A stretch of 64,000 nt of DNA from Bisporella sp. PMI_857 (Eukaryota > Ascomycota > Leotiomycetes > Helotiales > Helotiaceae). Of the stretch, positions 53,049 to 63,852 are shown piece after piece; within the stretch, counting starts at the first letter, position 1, and every line of letters starts with the position of its first letter. The position numbers and the translations under genes are program-made. The stretch lies in NCBI GenBank assembly GCA_021307315.1, contig JAJSPD010000006.1, positions 124,001-188,000 of the forward strand. Direction: 5' to 3'. The notes under the pieces were generated by a model. It made no database searches. It was not told the origin of the DNA and saw only the letters and a program-made list of their open reading frames with translations.

Positions 53049-54066
53049 ATGCTAAGCACAAATCACAACCTCACCCTCCTTGTAGGGTTGCTCTATCTTT
53101 GCTTCCTGCACAGCATTGCAAATGCACAAAATGCAGCATATGCGATGTGGTTCCAGCCTGGGGTGTTGATCACAAAGGTACTCTGGGCGCCATCCACCCC
53201 CAAAATTCGTGCCTGACATCAATCAGATCACAAGCACGGTTATCGTCCCAAAGGTATCCACTGGAAAAGGCTTTCACGCTCTCTGGCCAGGCCTACAAAA
53301 TTCAGCAAACAATTTCGTCTACCAGAACGTGATCGCGGACTCAAAATCACCTGGAACATGGCAGTTTTTCATTGAGTATTGCTGCAAGTACGTTTTCCCC
53401 TATCATGCTCGGAGGGTCAGGGAAGTGTAAGATCAGATAAATAAAGCTGATAACGAAACACAGTCCTAATGTTGAATATCCGGCCGTCAAAGGTAGGCAG
53501 GCTCACCCAGCGATTGGATACCAAGATTAATATCAATAGTTCAACCTGGAGACAAGATCGTGAGCACGATGTCCTACAACACTATCAGTCAACTATGGAC
53601 AAATACATACACCATCTCTGGTTCCGTGTCTCAAAGCGCTTCATATTCCGATAGCTTCAGTGAGTTCTCATCCCTCACTCTTCTCTCCTTCTCTCAAATC
53701 CACTCACACATATCCAGATGTCGGCCTCATAGACAAAGTATCATAACCCCGCCTTGTCGTCGAACCAAGAAAATGAGACTAATATACCTAGGCCGTCCTC
53801 GCAATTGAGCTCCAACAAGGAGCCGCCTGGGATTTTGGCTCGATCCAATGGTCTAATCTCCAGATCACTGCTATCACCACTTCTACCGCATGGTGCGGGA
53901 ACGCGTTCGTTCTTCTTAAATCTCACTGATGTGAAGGGTGTCTGACAGAAGTAGCTTCACGATGACAGGTTCCTTTGGGTATACCGTGACGGGCACCTCA
54001 TCTTCCGTATCTGGCACCAGCGTAACCTGTTCATATGCCAATGTGCTTTTCAATGGGCCAAAATAG
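53049..54066 (+). CDS. Secreted protein of unrecognised family, possibly beta-sandwich (frame breaks)
   Basis: The ATG at 53049 starts a clear signal peptide (NLTLLVGLLYLCFLHSIANA). Four short introns with good borders join exons 53049..53177, 53227..53387, 53464..53492, 53540..53659 and 53718.. in consistent phase. The product contains ITSTVIVPKVSTGKGFHALW, NFVYQNVIADSKSPGTWQFF, a Cys-Cys pair (IEYCCNPNVEYPAV), QPGDKIVSTMSYNTISQLW and ISGSVSQSASYSDSF. The alternating aromatic/polar pattern suggests a secreted concanavalin-like or eqolisin-like beta-sandwich, but I see no catalytic signature and cannot name the family. After residue 146 the frame breaks (stop at 53743), then NPALSSNQENETNIP, VLAIELQQGAAWDFGSIQWS and TSTAWCGNAF, and later GSFGYTVTGTSSSVSG, follow in other frames. 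The end at 54066 is approximate. Confidence 0.6.
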
Positions 54067-54787
54067 TCCAAGAGATGCGGGGAGGTTGAGTACAAGGGAG
54101 AAGGCACGAGTTTGAAGGATCTACCCATTGGCTTTCTTCAGACGACAACGAATAGCTTACTCGTTTGGGTGGAGGGTTGCATATGGCGACCTGGTGAGAT
54201 AGACAAAGAAACGACGGGCTTTTATCACCATGGCAGAAATTTGAGCATGGTCGTTTTGAAGATCGCTGGACGCTGTATGGCTTGCAACTCTGAGTTTTGG
54301 TCTCGTAGGAGTTGATGAAGATAATGTTACCAATTGGAGTGTCAATGATCTTGATAACTGTTCTTCCTCAAGCTCGATATTCCTTACCGAGGGGGCATGT
54401 CTAGTCTCGAGCAGCAGTCTACATTGGTTTTTGTTGAATAGTCCAGTAGCAGAACCTTGAAATGGCATATGGCGTTAAGAGAGTTTCAGAAATACTATCA
54501 GTGCAGAATGAAATTTAAATATAGCTATTCCAGGGCTGAGCTAAATTAAGAAAGCCTAAATAACAGCGCCTTGCCATTGGTATCTACTGAACCATAAATT
54601 CTGCCACGCGCCCGCAAAAAATCCCTACAAACAGATGCATACCACAGTCTACTGTGCGACGGCTCCGATTTCGTGATTCGCGTATCATCGTCATCCATAC
54701 GCCTCCCCATATATAACTCCTGCAGATCACCCTAACCCATGAATAGAGGATATTACTGTATACATGCTCCAAACTCCATGACCCTGA
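54067..54787. other. Convergent intergenic region
   Basis: 720 bp between the secreted-protein gene (+) and SPT20 (-). Open frames on both strands (54112..54315, 54157..54468) overlap each other and lack motifs; part of it may be an untranslated or further degraded end of the upstream gene. Confidence 0.4.
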
Positions 54788-57668
54788 TTACATTCCTTGC
54801 TGCCCTGGCATACCCACACCATTCTGCATACCGTTTGCGGCCATTGCTCTCTGTTGAGCTACTGCTGCTCTCTGCTGCTGATTAGCTCTGAGCTGTTGGA
54901 GAGCATTTGCATGGCACAACTGTTTCGTCTTTTGTAGAACCTCGTCCGGTATATTTGGCCCATATTGGCTCTGTAGATTAGGTAACTGCATCTGGAAAAG
55001 GGCCTGGGCATGGCGCTGTAATTGCAATTGTATTGACTGGTTTGGAGTCATTGCATTCCTGACCTGTCCTTGGCCTTGAGCCTGTGCCTGCTGTTGAGCA
55101 AACATCTGTGCCTGTCGTGCTTGTGCTAATTGAGCATTCTGAAATTGCTGTGCCTGTTGCATTTGCTGCATCTGTTGCTGCATCTGCTGCATATTGGCTC
55201 CATTGTTTGGCATACCAGAGTTAAAGCCCATATTGGGTTGCATGACACCTTGTCCCTGGCCTTGTGGCCTTTGCATTCCCATAGCTGCCAACTGCTGTGC
55301 ATAGTTTGCATTCATCATATTTGGATTTTGCATTGGAATTCCTTGTTGAGCGGCCTGAGCTTGCATCATCATAAATTGCTCTCGGGTCATTTGCTGGCCG
55401 TTCATGAGTGGCTGTTGTGGATTTGGCACACCACGCATATTTGGACGCATAAATTGAGCTTGTGCCATTTGCTGTTGTATTAGCTGCTGCCTTTGAGGAT
55501 CAACGCCATTATTCAACGCCTGCATGGGGACTTGTGCCATAGGGCCTGCGGCGGACTGGCTTGGCTCATTCTTGGAGTTTGCATTGGTCGACTGAGTGGA
55601 GTTGACTGCATGTTTGGGGTAGCATTAATCATACGGGGTGTTCCGGCATGACTCTGTTGGCTTCTCTGCGCGACCATACCAGGAGCACCCATTTGAGAAT
55701 GGTTTTGGTGGACAACAGAACTAGGGCGTGGAGGGCTTCCTCCCATACTTGACGTAGAGTTTTGCATCGGAATAACATTCCCCAAGTTATTGACGCTCGG
55801 TGAAGAATGATTAAGTGGTGTTCCATTACGAACAATTGGTGAAGACGCTTGTGCTTGAGAGACCTGCTGCTGATGGAATCGTTGTGGTTGGCCATGGATG
55901 TTATTACCAATCAACCCGTTCCCTTGAGGATGAGAGTGCTGATTTTGAGTTTGAGGAACGGGTCCCGGTAAACCTTGGTTACCAATTTGTTGTGCTCCTT
56001 GAGCAGCCATTGCACGCCGATGAGCTTCTTGTTGTCTAGCCAGATTCTCTCGTCGTAGTTTCTCCTGTTCTCTATTCCGCGATTCTTGATGAAGCTTCTC
56101 TCGCTCACGTTCTGCTTGGTTCCTCCGCTCGGCTTCATGTTTCCTAGCTTCCTCTGCTTTTGCCGCCTCCAAGTGACTGTTCCTAATATTCTCGATTGTC
56201 TTGAATCTTTCGAATCGGGGTTCAAATGAAGCACTGCCCGCCTGACCATCCCCTCCAGCAGGATTCACACCTTTAGCGCCAGCAACACTAGAGGATAATC
56301 TTTCGTCAAAGAGTAGCATGTATTTTTGACGATCAGCAGCAAGAGCCTCGTCTGCTTCCATCTCCGCCACGGTTCTCTTTCTAGTTTTGGGAGAAGGAGG
56401 CTTCTCCGAATGCATGGGATGAGCGAGAGCGTCTAACAGCGCAGCCGATTGTGCGGCGCTGCTCACTGGCTCAAGTACCAGCGGTGCAGTAGTGGATAAA
56501 GTAATTTGTGCTTCTGCGGCGTGGACATTGCTTCCATCAAGCTCTCCTTTTGGCTTTTTGTGTCTTTTCGCTGGCGGTGCCATGCTGTTTAATGGTGTTG
56601 GAGGGGGAACAGCGGTACTAGGTGTAGGTACAGCGGTTACAGAAGGATTGTCTTGACGATTATCGGAGTTACTTGATCGCGCATCGCTCGCCATGATAGC
56701 GAGATCAGCATGCTTGCTTGTAGGCGTAGGATGTAAAACAATTGTCGTGACTTTTGGCTTTTTTGGTAAAATTCCGGCTTTAAGCCGCTGACCGTCGCCG
56801 GGCACTGATGGAGCCGGCATGTTCTCTTTATCCTTTTGCTCAGCAGTTTTTGATTTACCAGTATCATCATTATTAACATCAGAAAGACTTCGGACCTTCG
56901 AGATCTGGGTTTCTTTAGGATACGGTACGTAGGACGATGGTGTGAGATATTGATTGGAGTTGTGAACAGAGAAAGGAACTGTTTTCCCACTGCTAGTACT
57001 CATCCGATTTGGTCCCTGTGATGGAGCCGTTGATTTATGGTCGTAGATCTGTACAATTAGACATCCTTCGTAAAATGGGATCTTTGATTCCTCAAAGAAC
57101 TCTACCAAATCATGAGGGACTGTACGTAGTTTTAGATGCTCAAGCATAACTTTCATGGGAGACTGATAAGTGAAAGTGCTTGGCTGTCCATGAAATTTCC
57201 AATTTGTCGCAGAAAGGTGTATTATCAAGGAGGGAGGGTTGCCTTTGTATTTCTTGAGAATATACTCGTCGTTTTGACTGCAGGGATCAGTATATTTAGA
57301 CAGCATATTCAAGCACAAGACAAGGTTGTACTAACCGTACGGCTGAGGCCCAGAGACTTGAGGTGCTGACAGTTCTCCAGAAATACTCGCAGACCGTAAT
57401 CCAGCACTGCTATTCCGTTGGCCACGACCGAGTAGCTGGCCAGGCAAATCCCTCTTAGATCGATTGGCAGACCTTACACCTGAACTGCCCACTCCTCCAT
57501 TAGGTGTAGTCGCACTTGGAGGATATTTTGCTCCGCCAGGGAGTCTGCCGGAGAGATTGAAGGGGAAGGAGATGTTGAGGAATTGATACCATTCGTTTGA
57601 ATATGCGCGGGGGTGGGACGTTTGACCTTTGATGGGAGCGCGTGAACTGCTGTCGCAGACGGCGCCAT
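54788..57668 (-). CDS. SPT20: SAGA complex subunit SPT20 (three frame breaks)
   Basis: A structural subunit of the SAGA transcriptional co-activator. The ATG at 57668 opens a Ser/Pro-rich N-terminus; an intron lies at 57278..57336. The Spt20 domain follows: DEYILKKYKGNPPSLIIHLS, KFHGQPSTFTYQSPMKVML, HLKLRTVPHDLVEFFEESKI and PFYEGCLIVQIYDHKS. Further on are TTIVLHPTPTSKHADLAIMA, RKRTVAEMEADEALAADRQK and a charged coiled-coil rich in Glu, Arg and Lys. Then comes a long Gln/Met/Asn/Ala-rich C-terminus (54788 to about 55540), typical of co-activator subunits. The frame breaks near 57553 (GRLPGGAKYPPSATTPNGG continues in another frame), near 57271 just after the intron, and near 55530 at the entry to the glutamine-rich tail. 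Total about 940 aa. The domain assignment is firm. Confidence 0.86.
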
Positions 57669-59029
57669 CTCGTCCGTGTATAAAGGAGAGCAGCCTATAT
57701 TTTCGGGCCCGCGATCAAATACTAACAGTGTTGAAAGAGATCCCTATCCTCTCACGATAGGTATTTCCTGGTTGCGATAACATGCATCCATTTAGGACCG
57801 CGAATGAATTGCAGTCTGTCCCACCAATCTAGGGTCTAGTGAATATAGATTCCGTAGAAGTAATAGTTAGTGATAAGAGAGTAGAATCTTATGATTGCGC
57901 AACGTAAGCTGGGGTTTGAATGGGTATTCCTAACATTGCGATCATGCCTATTCATCCTGTTGTCGTCGAGGTTCGTGGGGATGCATAGCTTGTCGCCTGA
58001 TATATCAGGCGACGAAACCACTCCGTAGGACCCACTCGACCACATGTAAGCCTTACTTGGACTCTTACGTCTCTCTACTTCACGTATGTACTTGACATCA
58101 ACCAAGTCCTTCAAAATAAGTGGTCTCTACATGTCTAATATTGAGATATTCAAGGAAAATGTGCTACCGCAAAGGAGTCTTTGATACTAACCTATTTTGT
58201 AAATATTCCACCGCGATCGACCTTCGAACTCTGGTGGACAACCTTTGCCTTTTATCTGTTTTCAGCCTGATCAAAACAATGATATCCATCTTGCTCTTTT
58301 ACCACTTGACTGGCATCACTGCGACCTTGAATAGCTGCCTATGATCCTTAGCCGCATTTTGAGCATTCCATGGTCAACAGAGTTGCTTGCTTCTTTCAAA
58401 AGCCTAAGCTATTTGGCATGATTAATCCAGAATGAACAAGCTCTGAGTATGATCCTTTCATTTATAAAATAATGTAGCGAATATGAAATCATTCTCTTTT
58501 AAGCAGCCAATCTTTGGAAAATCTTAAGGTACTAGCACCAATGTGCATAAGATATGACATACGGAAGCTCGCATCAACTAGCAAGTGCTGTCCAGCAATG
58601 TTGTTCTTCCGTTAAGGTAGCCTGGAGGAACGTCACACTTATTAGGCAAATCCAAGCTCCTCATAATGCTACTGTCTGTCGAAAAAAAAACGATGTTATT
58701 AAATCCTTTCAGGCATAAGATCGGCATCCAGTAAAGGCCCTTCGAATTTCCACGAATTATCATTGACGCAAGGTGGATATGAGATTCGGCACTTGTTGCA
58801 ACGAAGCGGAATGAATGATGGATTTAAGTTTTCTTTACTTGAAATATGTTTCATGACTAGGATCTGGCAAAAATGATTGCGGGGTGCAGGATCTGTAATT
58901 CTCCATGGTTTCAAAACATAAATCTCCTGACGTCTTTTGGCGAGCATAAATACTCAGCTGTGATGTGAGTTTTCATCCTTAGCATTGCTTCTATGATACC
59001 TTGTCAAAAAATCAAGCTGATATAGCAAC
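57669..59029. other. Divergent intergenic region between SPT20 and GH12
   Basis: 1.36 kb containing both promoters. Small ORFs such as 58120..58344 and 58699..58947 are not supported by motifs. Confidence 0.5.
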
Positions 59030-59999
59030 ATGAAGTTTTTCCAGTCCTTCATTCCGGCTTTTTTGGTTGTTGGGGCTACATGCTCACCAACTCAAACAAT
59101 CGAGAAACGCGCAACAACAATATGTGGTCAATGGGATTCAGGTACTTCAAATTTTATATCATCTCTGACTTATTCAGTCTTATGAACCACGGTGGACTAT
59201 CAATTGCTTGGAGATGTTGCAAAGATAGAGAGAGCCACTGAAGCTAATGTATTTGTGTTTTAAGTGCAGACTGGTACTTATATCGTCTACCAAAACTTAT
59301 GGGGCAAGGGTTCGGCAACATCTGGGTCTCAGTGTACTACCTACAACTCTCTAAGTGGTACGAATCTTGCGTGGTCAACTTCGTGGACTTGGGCTGGTGG
59401 TGCAGGCCAAGTTAAATCATATGCAAATGTGGTGGTTTCTGCAACCGTAAGACAACTTTCGGCTGTCAAAACACTTGCAAGTACTTGGAAGTGGAGGTGA
59501 GACTCTTCACAATCTTGTCATTTGCACAACTGAATTAGAAATCAGCTACACCGGATCCAGCGTCATTGCTAATGTAGCCTATGATCTGTTCACGTCGTCC
59601 ACTACCACCGGGAGTCCACAATATGAGATCATGATCTGGCTTGGTGCAATTGGCGGTGCCGGCCCCATCTCAAGCACTGGCTCACCTATTGCAACCATCA
59701 CCATTGCGGGAACTAGCTGGAAACTTTATAAAGGACTCAACGGCTCAATGAATGTGTTCAGTTTTGTTGCATCCAGCCAGGTCACCAGTTTTTCAGCAGA
59801 TATTAATCTTTTCCTCACTTATCTTCGAAGCTCCCAAGGCCTTCCAGCATCGCAGTATCTGCAAAGTATTGGTGCGGGTACAGAAACATTCACTGGTACG
59901 TAATATCTCATTAGAAGTCTTAGAGAGGAATTGTACTAATTCGTAATAGGCTCTAATGCTGTATTCACAGCATCACAATATAGCATAGTGGTGACCTAA
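59030..59999 (+). CDS. GH12 endoglucanase/xyloglucanase, secreted
   Basis: A glycoside hydrolase family 12 enzyme acting on beta-1,4-glucan or xyloglucan of plant cell walls outside the cell. Exons 59030..59141, 59265..59496, 59546..59895 and 59950..59999 keep frame and give an intact 247-aa protein, normal for GH12. A signal peptide (residues 1-18) is followed by a Kex2-like site EKR at 25-27. Cys32 and Cys61 fit the conserved disulfide. The nucleophile is Glu142 in [17 protein letters not shown] and the acid/base is Glu228 in [11 protein letters not shown]; both catalytic residues are present. ASTWKWSYTG and [13 protein letters not shown] are further signatures. The acceptor of intron 1 was set to keep [17 protein letters not shown]. 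Xyloglucan versus glucan specificity cannot be told from sequence alone. Confidence 0.93.
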
Positions 60000-60671
60000 G
60001 TCATCTATGCGTCACACGCCTGCTCATTGCCCAGGCGCTCCGTGCTTACCTGTATGCTCCCGGCAGCGAGGATACGAAGTCACCAAAACCTGGCAAGCGC
60101 TTCGGGGGTTGGAAACCCTATGATATATGATCCGCTTCTTTATACATAAGAGTTATGATAATTATATGGACAATTGTATTGTGAAAGCTTGCAGCACTGT
60201 TTCCGAAATTAAAAATTCATAAGTACGATCGTGTTCAGTAACTTGACATATCTATCATATCTGGTATCGGGATTTCTTATCAAAAATGTATTGCGCAATG
60301 CTCATCTTGCTTTCTGAGTACTATTAATAGGACCAAGTAGTTAGTCCATGCACGAAAGTGTTTGTGTAGTGACAGACCGGGTCACCCATCTTCGATATTA
60401 CGCGGCTTCAAAGATTTAGTGCTTCATTAGTTTCCTTAGATTTCATTCATCAGATTCGCGAATTTGAAAAGTGAAGGCATCTTCGAAATCCTTCGTTTTA
60501 TCCTCGTTTTATTAGCTCCTTAGTAACTCTGTTACCACAATATCGATCTGAAAAGTCAAATTGGGCGCTAGATTCAACTTTCTTCACACCATATCCTTGC
60601 CTCTACTTGAAACTCGAAGTCTACTGTCCATCTTCCATCTTCGCAATTTCTTGCACTCATATCACTCCACC
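60000..60671. other. Intergenic region
   Basis: 670 bp with the GH12 3' UTR and, on the right, a pyrimidine-rich stretch (about 60580-60670) that resembles a leader for the locus starting at 60672. Confidence 0.45.
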
Positions 60672-61842
60672 ATGGCACCGATTACACGCCAAGAACTGCG
60701 AGGCATAAAGGCTATCATCCCTCTAATCAAGGATAATCTCCTAGACACGTGGTGTCTACTGAGAAGTTCATAGAGCAGGAGAATGGCATCCCTTCTGATC
60801 TTCGGCCTCCTCAAATAGCAAGCATAGTGGAATCCATTGAAGCTATTGTTGCAGGTACTTTGAAATTAAAATCACTCAAGAAAGTCAAATCGTACTGCAC
60901 AAGACACGGAGCTGGAGATAATGAAGACCTTTCTAGATTGCGACAGGCTCTGAATTATATCATCGAGCCTTTCAAAGCTAGTCATGGGTCTATTGCAGAT
61001 GCTAAGAAACAGGCGAAGCTAGTCGAGAATATGAGCAGTTTTCCTTATACAGAGACGGCGGGCGTACGATGACACCCCTAGCTCCTTTTGAGCTTCTATT
61101 CAAGACAGTTGCGAGCATGGCATGAAAGGTTGATGGTAGCTACTTTCCACTCATGCGTTCAATTTCAGGATATACGGGTTATTCTCAGCATTATACGAGC
61201 TTTAGATGATGAGATATGGATTAAGGAAGTCTTCCGTTTAAGGATATTCTACGGACACATCTTCAAAACGGACGGCTTCGATAAACATCATGGTCAGGCC
61301 ATAGGCACCTCATACCCATCCCATGTCGAACCTAAATTGATGCTTTGGTACGCTCGCAGACTCCTGCTCAAGTTCACCTGAGAGGAGCCTCCACTGAAAA
61401 GCAAGTCGCCTACCTGCCACAATAACAAGATATGAAGATCCACAAGATAGCTGAAGTCATAGTAAGCAGGCAAGTGTGCAAGCATTTTCAAAAACTTTCG
61501 TCCGGTTATGAAAAGTATGACTGGAATAAAGTTCTCATTTGTCATGTTAAAGAACGTTGGAAAGCTACTAGAACTGAGAGACGGCAGCGGATATCATCAA
61601 TACAGACCAACCGGCGATTTTATCAATTCCAATACCTACCGCCCACCACTCAAGCAAATCGAAAGCGAGCACAGAAGCAAGGTCCAAGTCGCTATCCGGT
61701 CATGAAAAATGTAAAATCCAATATCGGAGGTTGTTCTGTCCAGCAGGAGATTCGACCTACGAAAGTTGCCAAGCTACAACCTAAGCAAAAGATGTCGAGA
61801 GTGAACTCTCGTGCAGATATGAAGCCAGCACCTGCCCCATAA
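60672..61842 (+). pseudogene. Degenerate locus, hypothetical protein with HVEP motif
   Basis: An ATG at 60672 in good context (CCACCATGG-like) opens MAPITRQELRGIKAIIPLIK. The frame closes at 60773, while a coherent protein-like sequence continues in a second frame to 61072 (IASIVESIEAIVAGTLKLKS). A third stretch, 61088..61381, contains AIGTSYPSHVEPKLMLWYAR and stops. After several stops, coding-like text resumes to about 61842 (MTGIKFSFVMLKNVGK in one frame) and ends in a basic tail. I do not recognise the family with confidence. The HxEP motif followed at a distance by a Cys-containing, Phe-rich segment recalls zinc-dependent deaminase folds, but the expected PCxxC is not seen. It is either a decayed gene or a gene broken by the same indel problem as its neighbours. 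Confidence 0.4.
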
Positions 61843-62675
61843 CTGATTACTGCATGTATGAGTGAGCACGCTAGTGAGTTGTCGTCCACCTTCTTCACTA
61901 CATAGGGGGACATCGGAGGTTCTCGAGTGAGATCTCAAGGGAAGATCAAGACGCATCTACCCAGATCGAAGGAATGATGACCAGTTGGCAAGTTTCCTTC
62001 AGATAACTTAATTTTACATCCCCAAAAGTTCATATATGTCTCATTTGAAGGATAGATTAACTTATGATATATCATTGTTCACAGGATTTCGATTGATGAA
62101 TGCAAATTCGAAGCGTATCACATGTGAAGGAGTAGAAGACGCTTTTCTTGGCGTAAACAAATCCTGGCCGCCTCTTGCATAGAAGCTATCTGATAGCCTC
62201 CAAGATTAAGAACTGAATCCACGGGAATCATGCTCTAATCCATAGTGAAGAACATCAGCCGGTGAGGAGGATGAATCATTGCTTTCGCCGACCCATATAC
62301 GTCATGATCTGTTCGTCCCATTCTCGATTTAGACAATCACATATTTCTTGAGGAGCTGAGGACGGTTACCGAGGACACCACTCGCTAGGTGGCCGCTGCA
62401 TCTATAAAAGGGCAACACCTTTCCTTGCAGCCATTACACTTCGACAGCTTCCGACATTCACTTCAAATACTATCACATATCACAGTACATAAGTCATGCA
62501 TACACACTCACACATCTTTCATACTTCCACACAAGCCAAGCTTCATGTGAAAGGTCACTTGAAATTCAGCAACATAGCTGCCTACATCTCTGTCAACAGC
62601 CCTAGGTCTGTCAGTCCTTCCTGTACTGCGAGTATAGCCAGCCCTGTCTAAACCTTGCACTCGTATCAACATACA
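61843..62675. promoter_or_regulatory. Promoter and leader of the small secreted protein gene
   Basis: 830 bp upstream of the ATG at 62676. A TATA element (TATAAAAG) at 62403 is followed by a C/A/T-rich leader. An upstream ATG at 62496 opens a 46-codon frame that ends before the main start and could be a uORF. No other feature is seen. Confidence 0.45.
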
Positions 62676-63185
62676 ATGGCTTCTGGGTCAAGCCAACATG
62701 GCAATTCAATAGTGGCGAACATGAACCTCCTCACCCTCGTCTTTGCCTTCTCCCTCACCATCTCTAATCTCTTACCTGGAATCCCCCAGGTTGCAAGACT
62801 AAAGCCTGTCCACCCAGCCAAAAGCTCTGCACAGGAAATGTGTACAGAAAACGAGCACTTCTGGCAATTCGGTAACACAGTCTGCACTCTCGGTCCTATT
62901 CTCTTCTTCATTCCCCCATCCTTTCCCCTCTCAAAACTCTCTATTTTCCAACTAACCATCCACAGGAACGAAAGTCAACCCGGGCGGCAAAACCATCAAG
63001 GTCGCCTCTATGACGAGAGTTGCGTCGAGCTCGGCTTTAACCCCGCCGTCCCCTCCGACAAAGTCTTCTACTTCTATTCACTGCTGAAGTATACCGCTGT
63101 TATGCGACAAGGAGGCGCTACGGTTCCATCGTTCAAATATCGGGGACGCAAGTACTCGAGTAGGAAGTATGCCGCTCCTAGCTAA
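62676..63185 (+). CDS. Candidate small secreted protein
   Basis: The ATG at 62676 gives MASGSSQHGNSIVANMNLLT followed by a hydrophobic stretch (LTLVFAFSLTISNLLPGI) that could be a signal or anchor sequence. An intron at 62872..62965 has a GTAACA donor, CTAAC branch and CAG acceptor. Splicing joins HFWQFG to TKVNPGGKTIKVAS. After that frame, a one-base change would lead into YDESCVELGFNPAVPSDK and a basic, Tyr-rich C-terminus (KYRGRKYSSRKYAAPS) that is open to 63185. Read without the intron, the same ORF is also open, so the structure is ambiguous. About 135-170 aa. No family is recognised. Size, leader and TATA promoter fit an effector-like or surface protein, but this is inference. Confidence 0.45.
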   Translation: MASGSSQHGNSIVANMNLLTLVFAFSLTISNLLPGIPQVARLKPVHPAKSSAQEMCTENEHFWQFGNTVCTLGPILFFIPPSFPLSKLSIFQLTIHRNESQPGRQNHQGRLYDESCVELGFNPAVPSDKVFYFYSLLKYTAVMRQGGATVPSFKYRGRKYSSRKYAAPS

Positions 63186-63852
63186 TTGGCGGATAGTCAA
63201 CGGGTTTATGAGACGCGGTTCAATTGTTAAGTGGTTGACGGCGTGAGATTTGGTAATGTCTTTTTAATGATGAAGGGGCTCGAGTCGAGATATTAAGAGT
63301 ATGCTGTACATTTGAAATAGATTGCTGGAGCTTTCGTGAGGAGTAAGCATGGATTTCGGATCCGAGACTGGGTGGTCTGGTGATACCTGCATTGAGATCT
63401 CGGTCGTTTCTTTTGCTATGCAGTTGCCTGGCTTTAATTGCGCTGAGCACGTTGAGCACGATCAAATTTAAGAAGTAGGCGTCTTCTTGTAATATCCTGA
63501 GGCCCTTTGAGAACGGTAAAATGGCTTCTTGATCATTCTCAAGATCTTGCTATCACCACATTTGTGAGCTCCTTGAGATATTCAATAACACCAGACATAG
63601 AACTTGAGATACGCTGCAACCTAGGTGAGATCTGGGAGAAAGCGTTATGTACGCATGCTATACTCGTTGCAACTGACGCTATGAATCTCATACATAATTC
63701 TGGACCTTCACAATTTGGCCTTAATCAGAAATTTGCTGGTTGTAAGACATGCGATTCAAGGTATGGACATCCAAACTGGACCTAAGCTTTTCTAAGATGG
63801 AAGCGCAGGGCCAAACACGATGAGAAGCAGAAGATTGGAAGCAATCGACTCA
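63186..63852. other. Intergenic region
   Basis: 670 bp between convergent genes. An open frame at 63507..63785 contains WLLDHSQDLAITTF, which resembles fungal hypothetical proteins, but it has no convincing start or splice context and is not called. Confidence 0.4.
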
